A stretch of DNA of 9,844 nucleotides from Stercoripulliclostridium_A sp045535235. Lineage in GTDB: Bacteria > Bacillota > Clostridia > Christensenellales > DTU072. A program made the position numbers and the translations under genes. The DNA lies in NCBI GenBank assembly GCA_045535235.1, contig JAZSLG010000133.1, forward strand, positions 1 to 9,844, written 5' to 3'. The notes beneath the pieces were generated by a model that saw only the letters and a list, made by a program, of their open reading frames with translations, had not been told where the DNA came from and searched no databases. How positions within the stretch are numbered: the stretch's first letter is position 1; each line of letters starts with the position of its first letter. Shown here one piece after another: positions 1 to 6,535 of this stretch.

Positions 1-1586
1 CCTAAAGATTTTGACATTTTCCTACCCTTAGCATCTCTAACTATACCATGAATTAGAACTTCCGGGAAAGGAATTTCTCCCATATGTTCTAAACCTGAGA
101 AAATCATTCTTGCAACCCAGAAGAATATGATATCATAAGCAGTAACGAGAACGTTTGTAGGATAGAAATAATTAAGTTCATCCGTTTTTTCGGGATAACC
201 CAAAGTGGAAAAAGGCCATAAAGCCGAGCTGAACCAAGTGTCTAATACGTCTTCATCTTGACGTATATTCTTGCATCCACACTTAGGACAACAAGTAGGA
301 TCTTCTTTTTCTACTATAACTTCACCACATTCTGGACAATACCAAGCAGGTATACGATGCCCCCACCAAAGTTGACGAGAAATACACCAGTCCTTAATGT
401 TTTCCATCCAGTTAAAATAGGTCTTGGAAAATCTTTCGGGAATAAACTTGATTTTTCCATTTCTAACTACTTTAAGTGCAGGACGTGCCAATTCTTCCAT
501 TTTAACAAACCATTGTTTACTTACTATAGGCTCAACAACAGCTTTACAACGATAGCATTCACCAACGTTATGAGTATAGGGTTCTATTTTTTCCATTAGT
601 CCTAGCTTTTCAAGGTCTTCAACAATCTTTTTTCTTGCTTCATCCCTATCCAAACCAACGTATGCAAATCCATTCTCATTAATAACGCCACTATCGTCCA
701 TAATTCTAATAACTTCCAAATTATGGCGAAGTCCAACTTCAAAGTCGTTAGGATCGTGTGCAGGAGTAATTTTAACGCAACCAGTACCAAAATCAAGTTC
801 AACGTAATCGTCGGCAATAATTGGTATTTCTCTATCCGTCAAAGGCAATTTTAACATTTTGCCTATTTTATCGGTATAACGAGGGTCTTTAGGGTTAACT
901 GCAACTGCAGTATCGCCCAGTAATGTTTCGGGACGAGTGGTAGCAATAATCAAATATCCGGAACCGTCAACGTAAGGATAACGTATATGCCACAAGAAAC
1001 CAGCCTTTTCATCGTATTCTACCTCTGCATCAGAAAGTGCAGTTTCACAGTGAGGACACCAGTTAATTATACGACTACCTTGATAAATTAAACCCTTTTT
1101 ATAAAGATTTACGAAAACCTCTCTAACGGCTTTAGAGCAACGCTCGTCCATAGTAAACGCTTCTCTCGACCAATCGCAAGAAGAGCCCAGTCTACGTAAT
1201 TGCTTAACGATTTTTCCACCATAAGTATCTTTCCACTCGTAAGCCCTCTTAAGAAACTCATCTCTGCCAATAGTTTCTTTATCCAATCCTTCTTCGCGTA
1301 GTTTATCAACGATTTTTACCTCGGTTGCAATACTAGCGTGGTCAGTTCCGGGAAGCCATAAAGTAGAGTACCCTTGCATACGCTTGTGACGTATGATAGT
1401 ATCTTGGATTGTATTATTCAAAGCGTGTCCCATATGGAGTTGTCCAGTAATGTTGGGTGGTGGTATAACTATAGAAAAAGGCGTCTTATTTTCGTCTACT
1501 TCAGGACGAAAATAGCCAGCATTTTCCCATTCGTGGTATATATTATTTTCAAAACTTTGTGGTTCAAAATTCTTAGGAAGTTCCAT
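1..1586 (-). CDS. valS: Valyl-tRNA synthetase, N-terminal 528 residues (3' end off the window)
   Basis: Class I aminoacyl-tRNA synthetase that charges tRNA-Val in the cytoplasm. The frame is open from ATG at 1586 to the window edge. The class I HIGH motif appears as HMGH at residues 51-54, after PPPNITGQL. A CPHC pair (C177, C180) follows. The CP1 editing domain, which removes mischarged threonine, shows TTRPETLLGD at about 216-225 and TPAHDPNDFEVG further on. A zinc-type cluster has CPEC (417-420) and C432, C433, C436 and C438. DVLDTWFSSALW follows at about 447. KMSKS is at 523-527, right at the edge. Bacterial ValRS is usually about 880-950 residues, so the anticodon-binding domain and C-terminal coiled coil lie outside. 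A GAGGT Shine-Dalgarno sits 4 bases before the ATG in the 12-base gap after pgsA, so the two genes are probably cotranscribed. The family call is near certain. Confidence 0.97.
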   Translation of the reverse strand, partial: MELPKNFEPQSFENNIYHEWENAGYFRPEVDENKTPFSIVIPPPNITGQLHMGHALNNTIQDTIIRHKRMQGYSTLWLPGTDHASIATEVKIVDKLREEGLDKETIGRDEFLKRAYEWKDTYGGKIVKQLRRLGSSCDWSREAFTMDERCSKAVREVFVNLYKKGLIYQGSRIINWCPHCETALSDAEVEYDEKAGFLWHIRYPYVDGSGYLIIATTRPETLLGDTAVAVNPKDPRYTDKIGKMLKLPLTDREIPIIADDYVELDFGTGCVKITPAHDPNDFEVGLRHNLEVIRIMDDSGVINENGFAYVGLDRDEARKKIVEDLEKLGLMEKIEPYTHNVGECYRCKAVVEPIVSKQWFVKMEELARPALKVVRNGKIKFIPERFSKTYFNWMENIKDWCISRQLWWGHRIPAWYCPECGEVIVEKEDPTCCPKCGCKNIRQDEDVLDTWFSSALWPFSTLGYPEKTDELNYFYPTNVLVTAYDIIFFWVARMIFSGLEHMGEIPFPEVLIHGIVRDAKGRKMSKSL

Positions 1587-1598
1587 ATTTACCTCAAA

Positions 1599-2270
1599 CT
1601 AATTATTATCTTCGTTTTCTTTATTTTCTTCGTTAACAACAACGTTTTCTTCTACGTAAGTGCCCTCTTTAATAGCTTTTTTCTTTGCTAAAATCTTTTT
1701 AATAATGACTATAGCTTGCATCAAATAATTTACGAAAGCAACGTAAGTTAACACTAAGCCTATTCCTAAAACTATCCAATCTAGATAGAACACTTTTTCA
1801 GCCCAGAACGCATGGAAGTAGCTCATTATAACAGCTATGCAAATAACAAGGGAAGCTATTTTACCCATATAATTTGCTTTAATATTTTTGCTATCTCCGG
1901 CCATGAACGCTCCACCGACTATCATAGTGGCTTCCTTTGCAAGAAGAACTACGATAAAAGCCCAATGTACGTAACCTATGATAACGAGTGAAAGTATAGC
2001 CGCACATTGCATTAGCTTATCGGCGAACGGGTCGATAATCTCACCTAGTTGAGAGCCTTGGTTAAACTTTCTTGCAATCCAACCATCAAATAAGTCAGAA
2101 ACGGCTGCAACAAACAAGATAATGAGACCTACTATGGGAAAAACGTAATTCCCTATCTGAACGTAGGTTCCTGCATCAATCGTAGTCCACATAATAAAAG
2201 GAACAGCCACGATGCGGAACAACGTAATCATGTTAGGTATAGTCCATAATTGTTTCAACAATTCTTTCAT
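1599..2270 (-). CDS. pgsA: CDP-diacylglycerol--glycerol-3-phosphate 3-phosphatidyltransferase
   Basis: Membrane enzyme that makes phosphatidylglycerophosphate from CDP-diacylglycerol and glycerol-3-phosphate, the committed step to phosphatidylglycerol and cardiolipin. The CDP-alcohol phosphatidyltransferase signature is complete: D59-x2-D62-G63-x2-A66-R67-x8-G76-x3-D80-x3-D84, which supplies the metal- and CDP-binding aspartates. Several hydrophobic segments (about 18-28, 40-57, 88-118, 139-152, 165-191) fit a polytopic membrane protein. The N-terminus (IPNMITLFRI) is typical of PgsA, supporting the ATG at 2270, which has AGGAG 6 bases upstream. The protein is 223 residues, somewhat long: PgsA enzymes are commonly about 180-200, and the excess is a charged, Glu/Asn-rich tail from about 193. 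Expression is probably driven by its own promoter through an unusual leader hairpin (2276-2301). Phosphatidylserine synthase is a less likely alternative. Confidence 0.93.
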   Translation of the reverse strand: MKELLKQLWTIPNMITLFRIVAVPFIMWTTIDAGTYVQIGNYVFPIVGLIILFVAAVSDLFDGWIARKFNQGSQLGEIIDPFADKLMQCAAILSLVIIGYVHWAFIVVLLAKEATMIVGGAFMAGDSKNIKANYMGKIASLVICIAVIMSYFHAFWAEKVFYLDWIVLGIGLVLTYVAFVNYLMQAIVIIKKILAKKKAIKEGTYVEENVVVNEENKENEDNN

Positions 2271-2275
2271 AAAAA

Positions 2276-2301
2276 ACTCCTGATTTTTTTCAATCAGGAG
2301 T
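2276..2301 (-). terminator. Terminator-like hairpin that also masks the pgsA ribosome binding site
   Basis: On the minus strand ACTCCTGATT (2301-2292) and AATCAGGAGT (2285-2276) pair perfectly over 10 bp around a 6-base loop GAAAAA. The 3' arm is followed directly by six Ts (2276-2271) and then the pgsA ATG. This has the shape of an intrinsic terminator for the upstream MreB-like gene, although only 4 of the 10 pairs are G-C. The pgsA Shine-Dalgarno AGGAG (2281-2277) lies wholly within the 3' arm. Read-through RNA should therefore either terminate or carry a blocked Shine-Dalgarno. Confidence 0.7.
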
Positions 2302-2330
2302 ATTATAACATAGTTATGTTAAATATACAA
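2302..2330 (-). promoter_or_regulatory. Sigma-A-type extended -10 promoter for pgsA-valS
   Basis: On the minus strand there is a perfect TATAAT at 2307-2302, preceded by TG one base upstream (TGT-TATAAT, an extended -10). TTGTAT at 2330-2325 lies at the optimal 17-base spacing; it matches only the TTG of the TTGACA consensus. The predicted start is near G2295, inside the 5' arm of the following hairpin. Transcripts from here would lack the bases that pair with the Shine-Dalgarno. Identified by pattern only. Confidence 0.7.
2306..2321. promoter_or_regulatory. Inverted repeat inside the pgsA promoter, possible operator
   Basis: TAACATA (2306-2312) and TATGTTA (2315-2321) form a perfect 7-base inverted repeat with a 2-base centre. 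It covers most of the -10/-35 spacer and touches the -10. Its position suits a repressor or activator site, but the sequence is AT-rich and short and I recognise no known regulator motif. It could be chance. Confidence 0.35.
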
Positions 2331-2344
2331 ATATTTTAAGGGAT

Positions 2345-3331
2345 TTAACGCTTATTCCCCAATATCATAGCATACTTATCCGAGCTATCGTTTATCAATT
2401 CGTATGCGCCTTTAACAATAATGGTTTCAGGCTCAGGCGCCAAATGTATTGGAAGTTTTAAATATTTTGCCAAATAATCGGTCAAGCCTCCTAAATTAGC
2501 TCCTGCACCAGCACAGTACAATCCGTTAACACGCACGTCTGCAATTTTACTATGAGGAATCGTAGTTAAAACACTTTCAATTAATTCAGCAATTTTTTTA
2601 TAACACCAAACGATGGGAGCGCGTAAAGAATTTGATGAAATTTCCACGTTTTTAACCTTTCCATCCAATATATCCTGACCTGTTATGGTCATAACAGATA
2701 AATCGTTATCGTACAAACTTCCTATACCGATTTTTAATTTATCTGCAGTTGAATTGCTTATACGCAAATTGTATGTTTTCAAAACTTGTTCAACTATTTT
2801 TTCATTAATTGTATTACCAGAAATATTAACGGTACACGCGGATACAATACCCTCGTTATTGATAACAGCAATTTCCGTAGTACCACCACCAAATATACAA
2901 ACGGCATTATCGCTACCGCCAAGAATTGGTAATAACCCTAAAACGCTCTCAATTAAAGTAATATCTTTGTGACCCGTTTTTTGTACTGCTAGCTCGAAGT
3001 TCTCACGTTCAGCGCTAGAAAGGCCCGAAGGAATAAGCACGTACAATTCTACAGGATTTAGGATAGAAAAAGAAATAATATCATTTAAGTAATATTCCAA
3101 TAGTTTTGCAAACACGTCTGGTCGTACAACTACACCGTCTCTAACGGGAAAAACCAACGAGCAATGTTCAGGCAAATCTTTTAGTTTGAGAGCATCGTTA
3201 CCTACTGCAATTAATTCGATATGATTGCCACGCCTAATAACACAAACGTTAGGTTCACGCAAAACGTACCCACCGCCATAGATGGTAATATACGAAGAAC
3301 CTGGATCAATTATAATCTTCTGTTTTTGCAT
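2345..3331 (-). CDS. Divergent MreB-family actin-like protein
   Basis: Bacterial actin homologue. MreB polymers under the membrane guide lateral cell-wall synthesis. Family hallmarks are visible: phosphate-1 loop IIIDPGSS (6-13), GYVLREPNV (21-29), FPVRDGVVVRPDV (61-73, like MreB's RPLKDGVIADFDV), GGGTTEIAVIN (148-158), the INEKIVEQVLKTYNLRIS block (175-192), LKIGIGSLYD (199-208), and a C-terminal GAGANLGGL (275-283) with an APEPETIIVKGAYELI end. At 328 residues it is near full MreB length (about 335-347). Departures matter: the phosphate-2 aspartate (VVDIGGGT in MreB) is Ile146 here (CIFGGGT), and the usual LIEEP reads LIESV (126-130). It starts 2 bases after the maf stop, with only a weak, distant AGAG, so translational coupling is likely. 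No mreC or mreD follows. It may be a paralogue rather than the main MreB. Confidence 0.82.
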   Translation of the reverse strand: MQKQKIIIDPGSSYITIYGGGYVLREPNVCVIRRGNHIELIAVGNDALKLKDLPEHCSLVFPVRDGVVVRPDVFAKLLEYYLNDIISFSILNPVELYVLIPSGLSSAERENFELAVQKTGHKDITLIESVLGLLPILGGSDNAVCIFGGGTTEIAVINNEGIVSACTVNISGNTINEKIVEQVLKTYNLRISNSTADKLKIGIGSLYDNDLSVMTITGQDILDGKVKNVEISSNSLRAPIVWCYKKIAELIESVLTTIPHSKIADVRVNGLYCAGAGANLGGLTDYLAKYLKLPIHLAPEPETIIVKGAYELINDSSDKYAMILGNKR

Positions 3332-3333
3332 CG

Positions 3334-3885
3334 TTATATTATTTTTTTCTCTCTTAAAATTTCTCTTAATTGTTCTAATGGTAATCCAACCACGTTTGTG
3401 TAACTACCATCAATTTTTTCAACCACAACACCATCTTGAACAGCATAAGCTCCCGCTTTATCCAGGCAATAATAAGAATTCAAATAATCGATGATTTGTT
3501 GCCTAGACATACTCTTAAAGGTAACCAGAGTACTTTCTGCGCAACAATCTATTTTCCCTTTGTAATACAAAGCAATCCCTGAACAAACCACGTGAGTAAC
3601 GCCTTGCAACTCACTAAGCATTCTTATAGCATCATCAATATCTTTGGGTTTTCCGTAATAGGTTTCGTTCCTATAAACCAAAGTGTCGGATGCAATTATT
3701 AAATCATATCTTTCTTTGTTAGGAACCGCACAAAGTTTCCTTAAAGCAATTTCCTTGACGGTATCTTGAGGGGTCTCGCCAAGGAAATCTTCATTCGTGG
3801 GGTAGGTTTCTATATTAAACTCCTCGAATAATTCTTTTAGGAGTTCTTTGCGTCGCGGTGAACCGGAAGCAAGTAAAACTTTCAT
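3334..3885 (-). CDS. maf: Maf-family nucleoside triphosphate pyrophosphatase
   Basis: Maf proteins hydrolyse non-canonical or selected NTPs to the monophosphate and pyrophosphate, a house-cleaning role also linked to inhibition of septum formation. The 183-residue length is typical. Motifs in order are SGSPRR (7-12), the active-site ASDT with D67 (65-68), YGKPKD (77-82), DKAGAYAVQ (142-150) and GSYTNVVGLP (160-169). The AGAYxxQ form with Q150 resembles the YhdE-type (dTTP/UTP) subgroup rather than the YceF-type (m7GTP), which is inferred from family patterns. Its ATG overlaps the stop of the upstream Ppx/GppA gene by one base (TAATG), and no strong Shine-Dalgarno is seen, so it is probably translationally coupled. 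The MreB-like gene follows after 2 bases; a maf-mreB neighbourhood also occurs in Bacillus. Confidence 0.95.
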   Translation of the reverse strand: MKVLLASGSPRRKELLKELFEEFNIETYPTNEDFLGETPQDTVKEIALRKLCAVPNKERYDLIIASDTLVYRNETYYGKPKDIDDAIRMLSELQGVTHVVCSGIALYYKGKIDCCAESTLVTFKSMSRQQIIDYLNSYYCLDKAGAYAVQDGVVVEKIDGSYTNVVGLPLEQLREILREKKII

Positions 3886-5396
3886 TATAGAATTTCCAAA
3901 TTCTTCTTAAAAGCACGTTTGAAATCGCCAAGTGCGGTAAGAGCATCTTTTATTTCCAACGTACAATCACCTTGTGATTTGGTCTTAAGTATTACGGAAT
4001 CTCCTAGTACGTCACATGATATTCCCACTATAGCACCACCGCAACTACGGTCAAAGCACTCTGCAATTCTAACTATTACACCAAGCTTACGAACGGCAAT
4101 TATTTCTTCTTCGGTCAAAAGGTCTAAATATTTTTGAACGTCAAGTTGCTCTAATCCATCTTTATAATGTAATCCTGCAACAAGCGCCGCCATAATCAAA
4201 TCCTTTTGAGGTATACCATACAAATTGCTATTTAATATCATATACATTGAATGCTTATGATGGTCATAGAACTTCATACTGGAGCCTACGTCGTGAAGCA
4301 TACTTGCTACACGTAAAATTTTAACGTATGGTCTAGGAAGTTTATGTATTACTTTGACTTGCTTAAACAATTGCATACTCAAATCAAACACGTGTTCTGC
4401 GTGTTGTATATTCATATTAAAGTGATGCAATAGCGTGTATATGCTATGTCCAAGTATGTCACTAATGGGCTTCTCTGCAATGGTAGGATAAGCATATCGC
4501 AACATGGCACCTTCACGCATACCTGCACCACCAATGATAATTTCATCAAAATTAGTACGTGCTTTGATGGCTTCGATTACTGCTAATGCGGCGGGGAAAA
4601 TATCAGCTCTTGCAGACGATAAGCCTTTTATTCTCATTAATTTTTCGGGTTCAAGGGGTTTAATAGTATCATAGATAGTTTCCAATTCCGAGTAAGGAAT
4701 GTGATAATTATGAGCCATATCCAAAGGATACTTCTTAAGCTTTCTACTAATCTTACCTAAATTACGCAAAGAACCGCCTACACCAATAAGTTGAGTTTCG
4801 GGGTCCAAATCCTTAAACCATTCTAATTGGTCAAGATGTTCACCAACGTATTGACTAATTGCTTGCAAACATTCCTCGGGAGTTCCGGTATTCTTAAACT
4901 TTTCAGTGAGAGTTAACGCACCGAAAGGTAACGTATCTTGTTCTATCATAACTCTTCTATTATAGTATATGAGTTTTACTGAACCACCGCCTATATCTAC
5001 AATAAGTCCCTTTGGAACTTCCATAGAATTAATTACACCTTGGTATACAAACATAGCCTCGTCTTCTTGAGAAATAACTTGTAATTTAATTCCGCAAGAA
5101 GTTTGTACTTCTTCTATAAAAGACTTTTGATTTTTTGCACGTCTAACGGCAGCAGTTGCATAAGCAAATACTTTAGTTACTCCGTGACTTTCATATAAAG
5201 TACGGAAGGTGCGTAGCGTTTTTATGGTTTGAGAGATACGGATAGGACGCAAAAAACCATCTATCTCCATATCTTGAGCTAGTCTAACAGGTTCTTTGAG
5301 TTCATCGACAACCATAAAATAACCGCCGGGCATTACGTTTGCAATAACAAGTCTTGCCGAGTTGCTACCTAAATCAATTATCGCAATTTTTTCCAT
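3885..5396 (-). CDS. Ppx/GppA phosphatase family protein (exopolyphosphatase / pppGpp phosphohydrolase)
   Basis: Family enzymes remove terminal phosphate from polyphosphate (Ppx) or convert pppGpp to ppGpp (GppA). The N-terminal actin-fold half shows AIIDLGSNSARL (5-16), the ATAAVRRAKN segment (80-89), the acidic catalytic stretch QEDEA (110-114), VDIGGGSVKL (133-142), GVGGSLRNLGK (205-215) and GGAGMREGAML (289-299). The C-terminal half has an HD-type fold with ASMLHDVG (364-371; H368, D369), DHHKHS (378-383) and H410. The 503-residue length matches full-length two-domain members (about 490-515) rather than short Ppx proteins of about 300. The ATG at 5396 has AAGGAAGG 6 bases upstream. It follows the dehydrogenase gene by 40 bases with no clear promoter between them. 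The substrate (polyphosphate or pppGpp) cannot be told from sequence. Confidence 0.93.
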   Translation of the reverse strand: MEKIAIIDLGSNSARLVIANVMPGGYFMVVDELKEPVRLAQDMEIDGFLRPIRISQTIKTLRTFRTLYESHGVTKVFAYATAAVRRAKNQKSFIEEVQTSCGIKLQVISQEDEAMFVYQGVINSMEVPKGLIVDIGGGSVKLIYYNRRVMIEQDTLPFGALTLTEKFKNTGTPEECLQAISQYVGEHLDQLEWFKDLDPETQLIGVGGSLRNLGKISRKLKKYPLDMAHNYHIPYSELETIYDTIKPLEPEKLMRIKGLSSARADIFPAALAVIEAIKARTNFDEIIIGGAGMREGAMLRYAYPTIAEKPISDILGHSIYTLLHHFNMNIQHAEHVFDLSMQLFKQVKVIHKLPRPYVKILRVASMLHDVGSSMKFYDHHKHSMYMILNSNLYGIPQKDLIMAALVAGLHYKDGLEQLDVQKYLDLLTEEEIIAVRKLGVIVRIAECFDRSCGGAIVGISCDVLGDSVILKTKSQGDCTLEIKDALTALGDFKRAFKKNLEIL

Positions 5397-5436
5397 AACA
5401 TTCCTTCCTTTTATTTATCTTAATTAACGTAAAATT

Positions 5437-6387
5437 TTATACAACGTTTTTTGGTTTACCATTAACATACGCTTTCAAATTATTAAACGCAATTTCCATT
5501 AGCGTCGTTCTTGCCTCTACGGTTGCCCAAGCAACGTGCGGTGTAATAACGATATTTTTTGCTCTCAATAGAGGGTTGGTACTTAATGCCGGTTCTACAC
5601 TCAACACGTCCACGCCGGCACCTGCTATTTGAGCAGAGTTTAACGCATTCGCCAATGCTTCCTCATCAACTAAACCGCCTCTGGCTGTATTAATTAGTAT
5701 TGCAGTCTTCTTAAAATGCGAAAGAGCTTCTTCATTTATCATTTTTACATTAGCATTATCCAACGGACAATTCAATGAAACAATATCTGATTTTTCGTAC
5801 AATTCATTCAAACTCTCCACGTATTTGAAACCACACTCTTCGGCATGCCGAGACTTACTGTACAAAAGCACTTGCATTCCGTAAGCGTTTGCAACTTCTT
5901 TGACTCTCAGTCCTATCCTGCCAGCACCAACTATTCCTATCGTTTTACCAAAAAGCTCATGCATTCCCGTTTTATAATAACAAAAATCGGGACATTTTTC
6001 CCAATCCCCGTTTTTAACGGTTTGATTATGATACCCAATTCCGGAATACAACTCCGTTATCAAACCAAAAACAGTTTGCACTACGCTTTCCGTACTATAC
6101 GCGGGAATATTCGTTACCACGATACCTTTTGAACGAGCATATTCAACATCGACGTTATTATACCCGGTTGCCAAAATTCCAACGTATCTCAATTTTGGCA
6201 AACTGTCTATCATAGATTTATCTATAGTACATTTGTTAGTAATCATTATACTTGCATCGCCCATCCTTTCTATAATTTTATCGTATGGCGTGCGAGTATA
6301 TAGAACAATTTCGCCTAAAGAACTAAATTTCTCCCAAGATAAATCTCCGTGATTAAGACAATATCCATCAAGAATTACTATCTTCAA
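5437..6387 (-). CDS. D-2-hydroxyacid dehydrogenase, glycerate dehydrogenase-like (TTG start)
   Basis: NAD(P)H-dependent reductase of 2-keto acids, closest in pattern to hydroxypyruvate/glycerate dehydrogenases. With start TTG at 6387 the product is 316 residues. The N-terminus MKIVILDGYCLNHGDLSW is typical of this subgroup. The substrate domain includes LATGYNNVD (72-80). The Rossmann dinucleotide loop GAGRIG is at 154-159. The catalytic Arg-Glu-His set is visible: NTARGG (R236), VEP (E265) and ITPHVAW (H284). All key residues are present. The frame stays open up to a second TTG at 6423, but that codon overlaps the predicted -10 box and would add 12 residues foreign to the family, whereas TTG 6387 has GGGGAA 8 bases upstream. 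It is the first gene of the block, with its own promoter. Exact substrate unknown. Confidence 0.9.
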   Translation of the reverse strand: MKIVILDGYCLNHGDLSWEKFSSLGEIVLYTRTPYDKIIERMGDASIMITNKCTIDKSMIDSLPKLRYVGILATGYNNVDVEYARSKGIVVTNIPAYSTESVVQTVFGLITELYSGIGYHNQTVKNGDWEKCPDFCYYKTGMHELFGKTIGIVGAGRIGLRVKEVANAYGMQVLLYSKSRHAEECGFKYVESLNELYEKSDIVSLNCPLDNANVKMINEEALSHFKKTAILINTARGGLVDEEALANALNSAQIAGAGVDVLSVEPALSTNPLLRAKNIVITPHVAWATVEARTTLMEIAFNNLKAYVNGKPKNVV

Positions 6388-6395
6388 AGCTAAAG

Positions 6396-6401
6396 TTCCC
6401 C
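6396..6401 (-). promoter_or_regulatory. Shine-Dalgarno fixing the TTG start of the dehydrogenase
   Basis: GGGGAA on the minus strand, 8 bases before TTG at 6387. It supports that start over the TTG at 6423, which has no comparable site. Confidence 0.65.
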
Positions 6402-6422
6402 AATATAATTTTTCTATATACA

Positions 6423-6451
6423 ATAATATACCAAAAGTGCCGTTTCGTCAA
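6423..6451 (-). promoter_or_regulatory. Sigma-A-type promoter for the hydroxyacid dehydrogenase block
   Basis: TTGACG (6451-6446; 5 of 6 to consensus), a 17-base spacer, then TATTAT (6428-6423; 5 of 6). The predicted start near 6416 gives a leader of about 30 bases that includes the GGGGAA ribosome site. It is the only clear promoter in the 148-base gap and lies downstream of the hairpin that closes the previous block. It should drive the dehydrogenase, Ppx/GppA, maf and MreB-like genes. Confidence 0.8.
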
Positions 6452-6474
6452 TAGGGAATTTTTTAATAATATAA

Positions 6475-6509
6475 ATAAAGCGCGCGTACTTTAATTACGC
6501 GCGCTTTAT
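6475..6509 (-). terminator. GC-rich hairpin ending the typA / DUF1508 block
   Basis: A perfect inverted repeat: ATAAAGCGCGCGTA (6475-6488) with its complement at 6496-6509, 14 bp around a 7-base loop. It begins 26 bases after the DUF1508 gene stop. On the minus strand it is followed by a U-rich but interrupted stretch (TTATATTATT), so it could be an intrinsic terminator or a 3' stabilising stem. The alternating GCGCGCG core stands out in AT-rich DNA. No gene on the plus strand would use it. Confidence 0.75.
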
Positions 6510-6535
6510 ATAACTTTACAAAATTAATTAAATTT

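Noticed and set aside
258..599. 113-codon plus-strand frame inside valS
   Set aside because: Antisense to the zinc-cluster region of valS, which is intact in its own frame; low-complexity product without motifs.
602..1309. Short minus-strand frames at 602-817 and 1109-1309 that might suggest a broken valS
   Set aside because: They are out of frame with valS. Translating from ATG 1586 at several points down to KMSKS shows one intact frame with all family motifs, so valS is not frameshifted here.
5397..5436. Possible separate promoter before the Ppx/GppA gene
   Set aside because: The 40-base gap is AT-rich but holds no -35/-10 pair at proper spacing; only a good ribosome site is evident.
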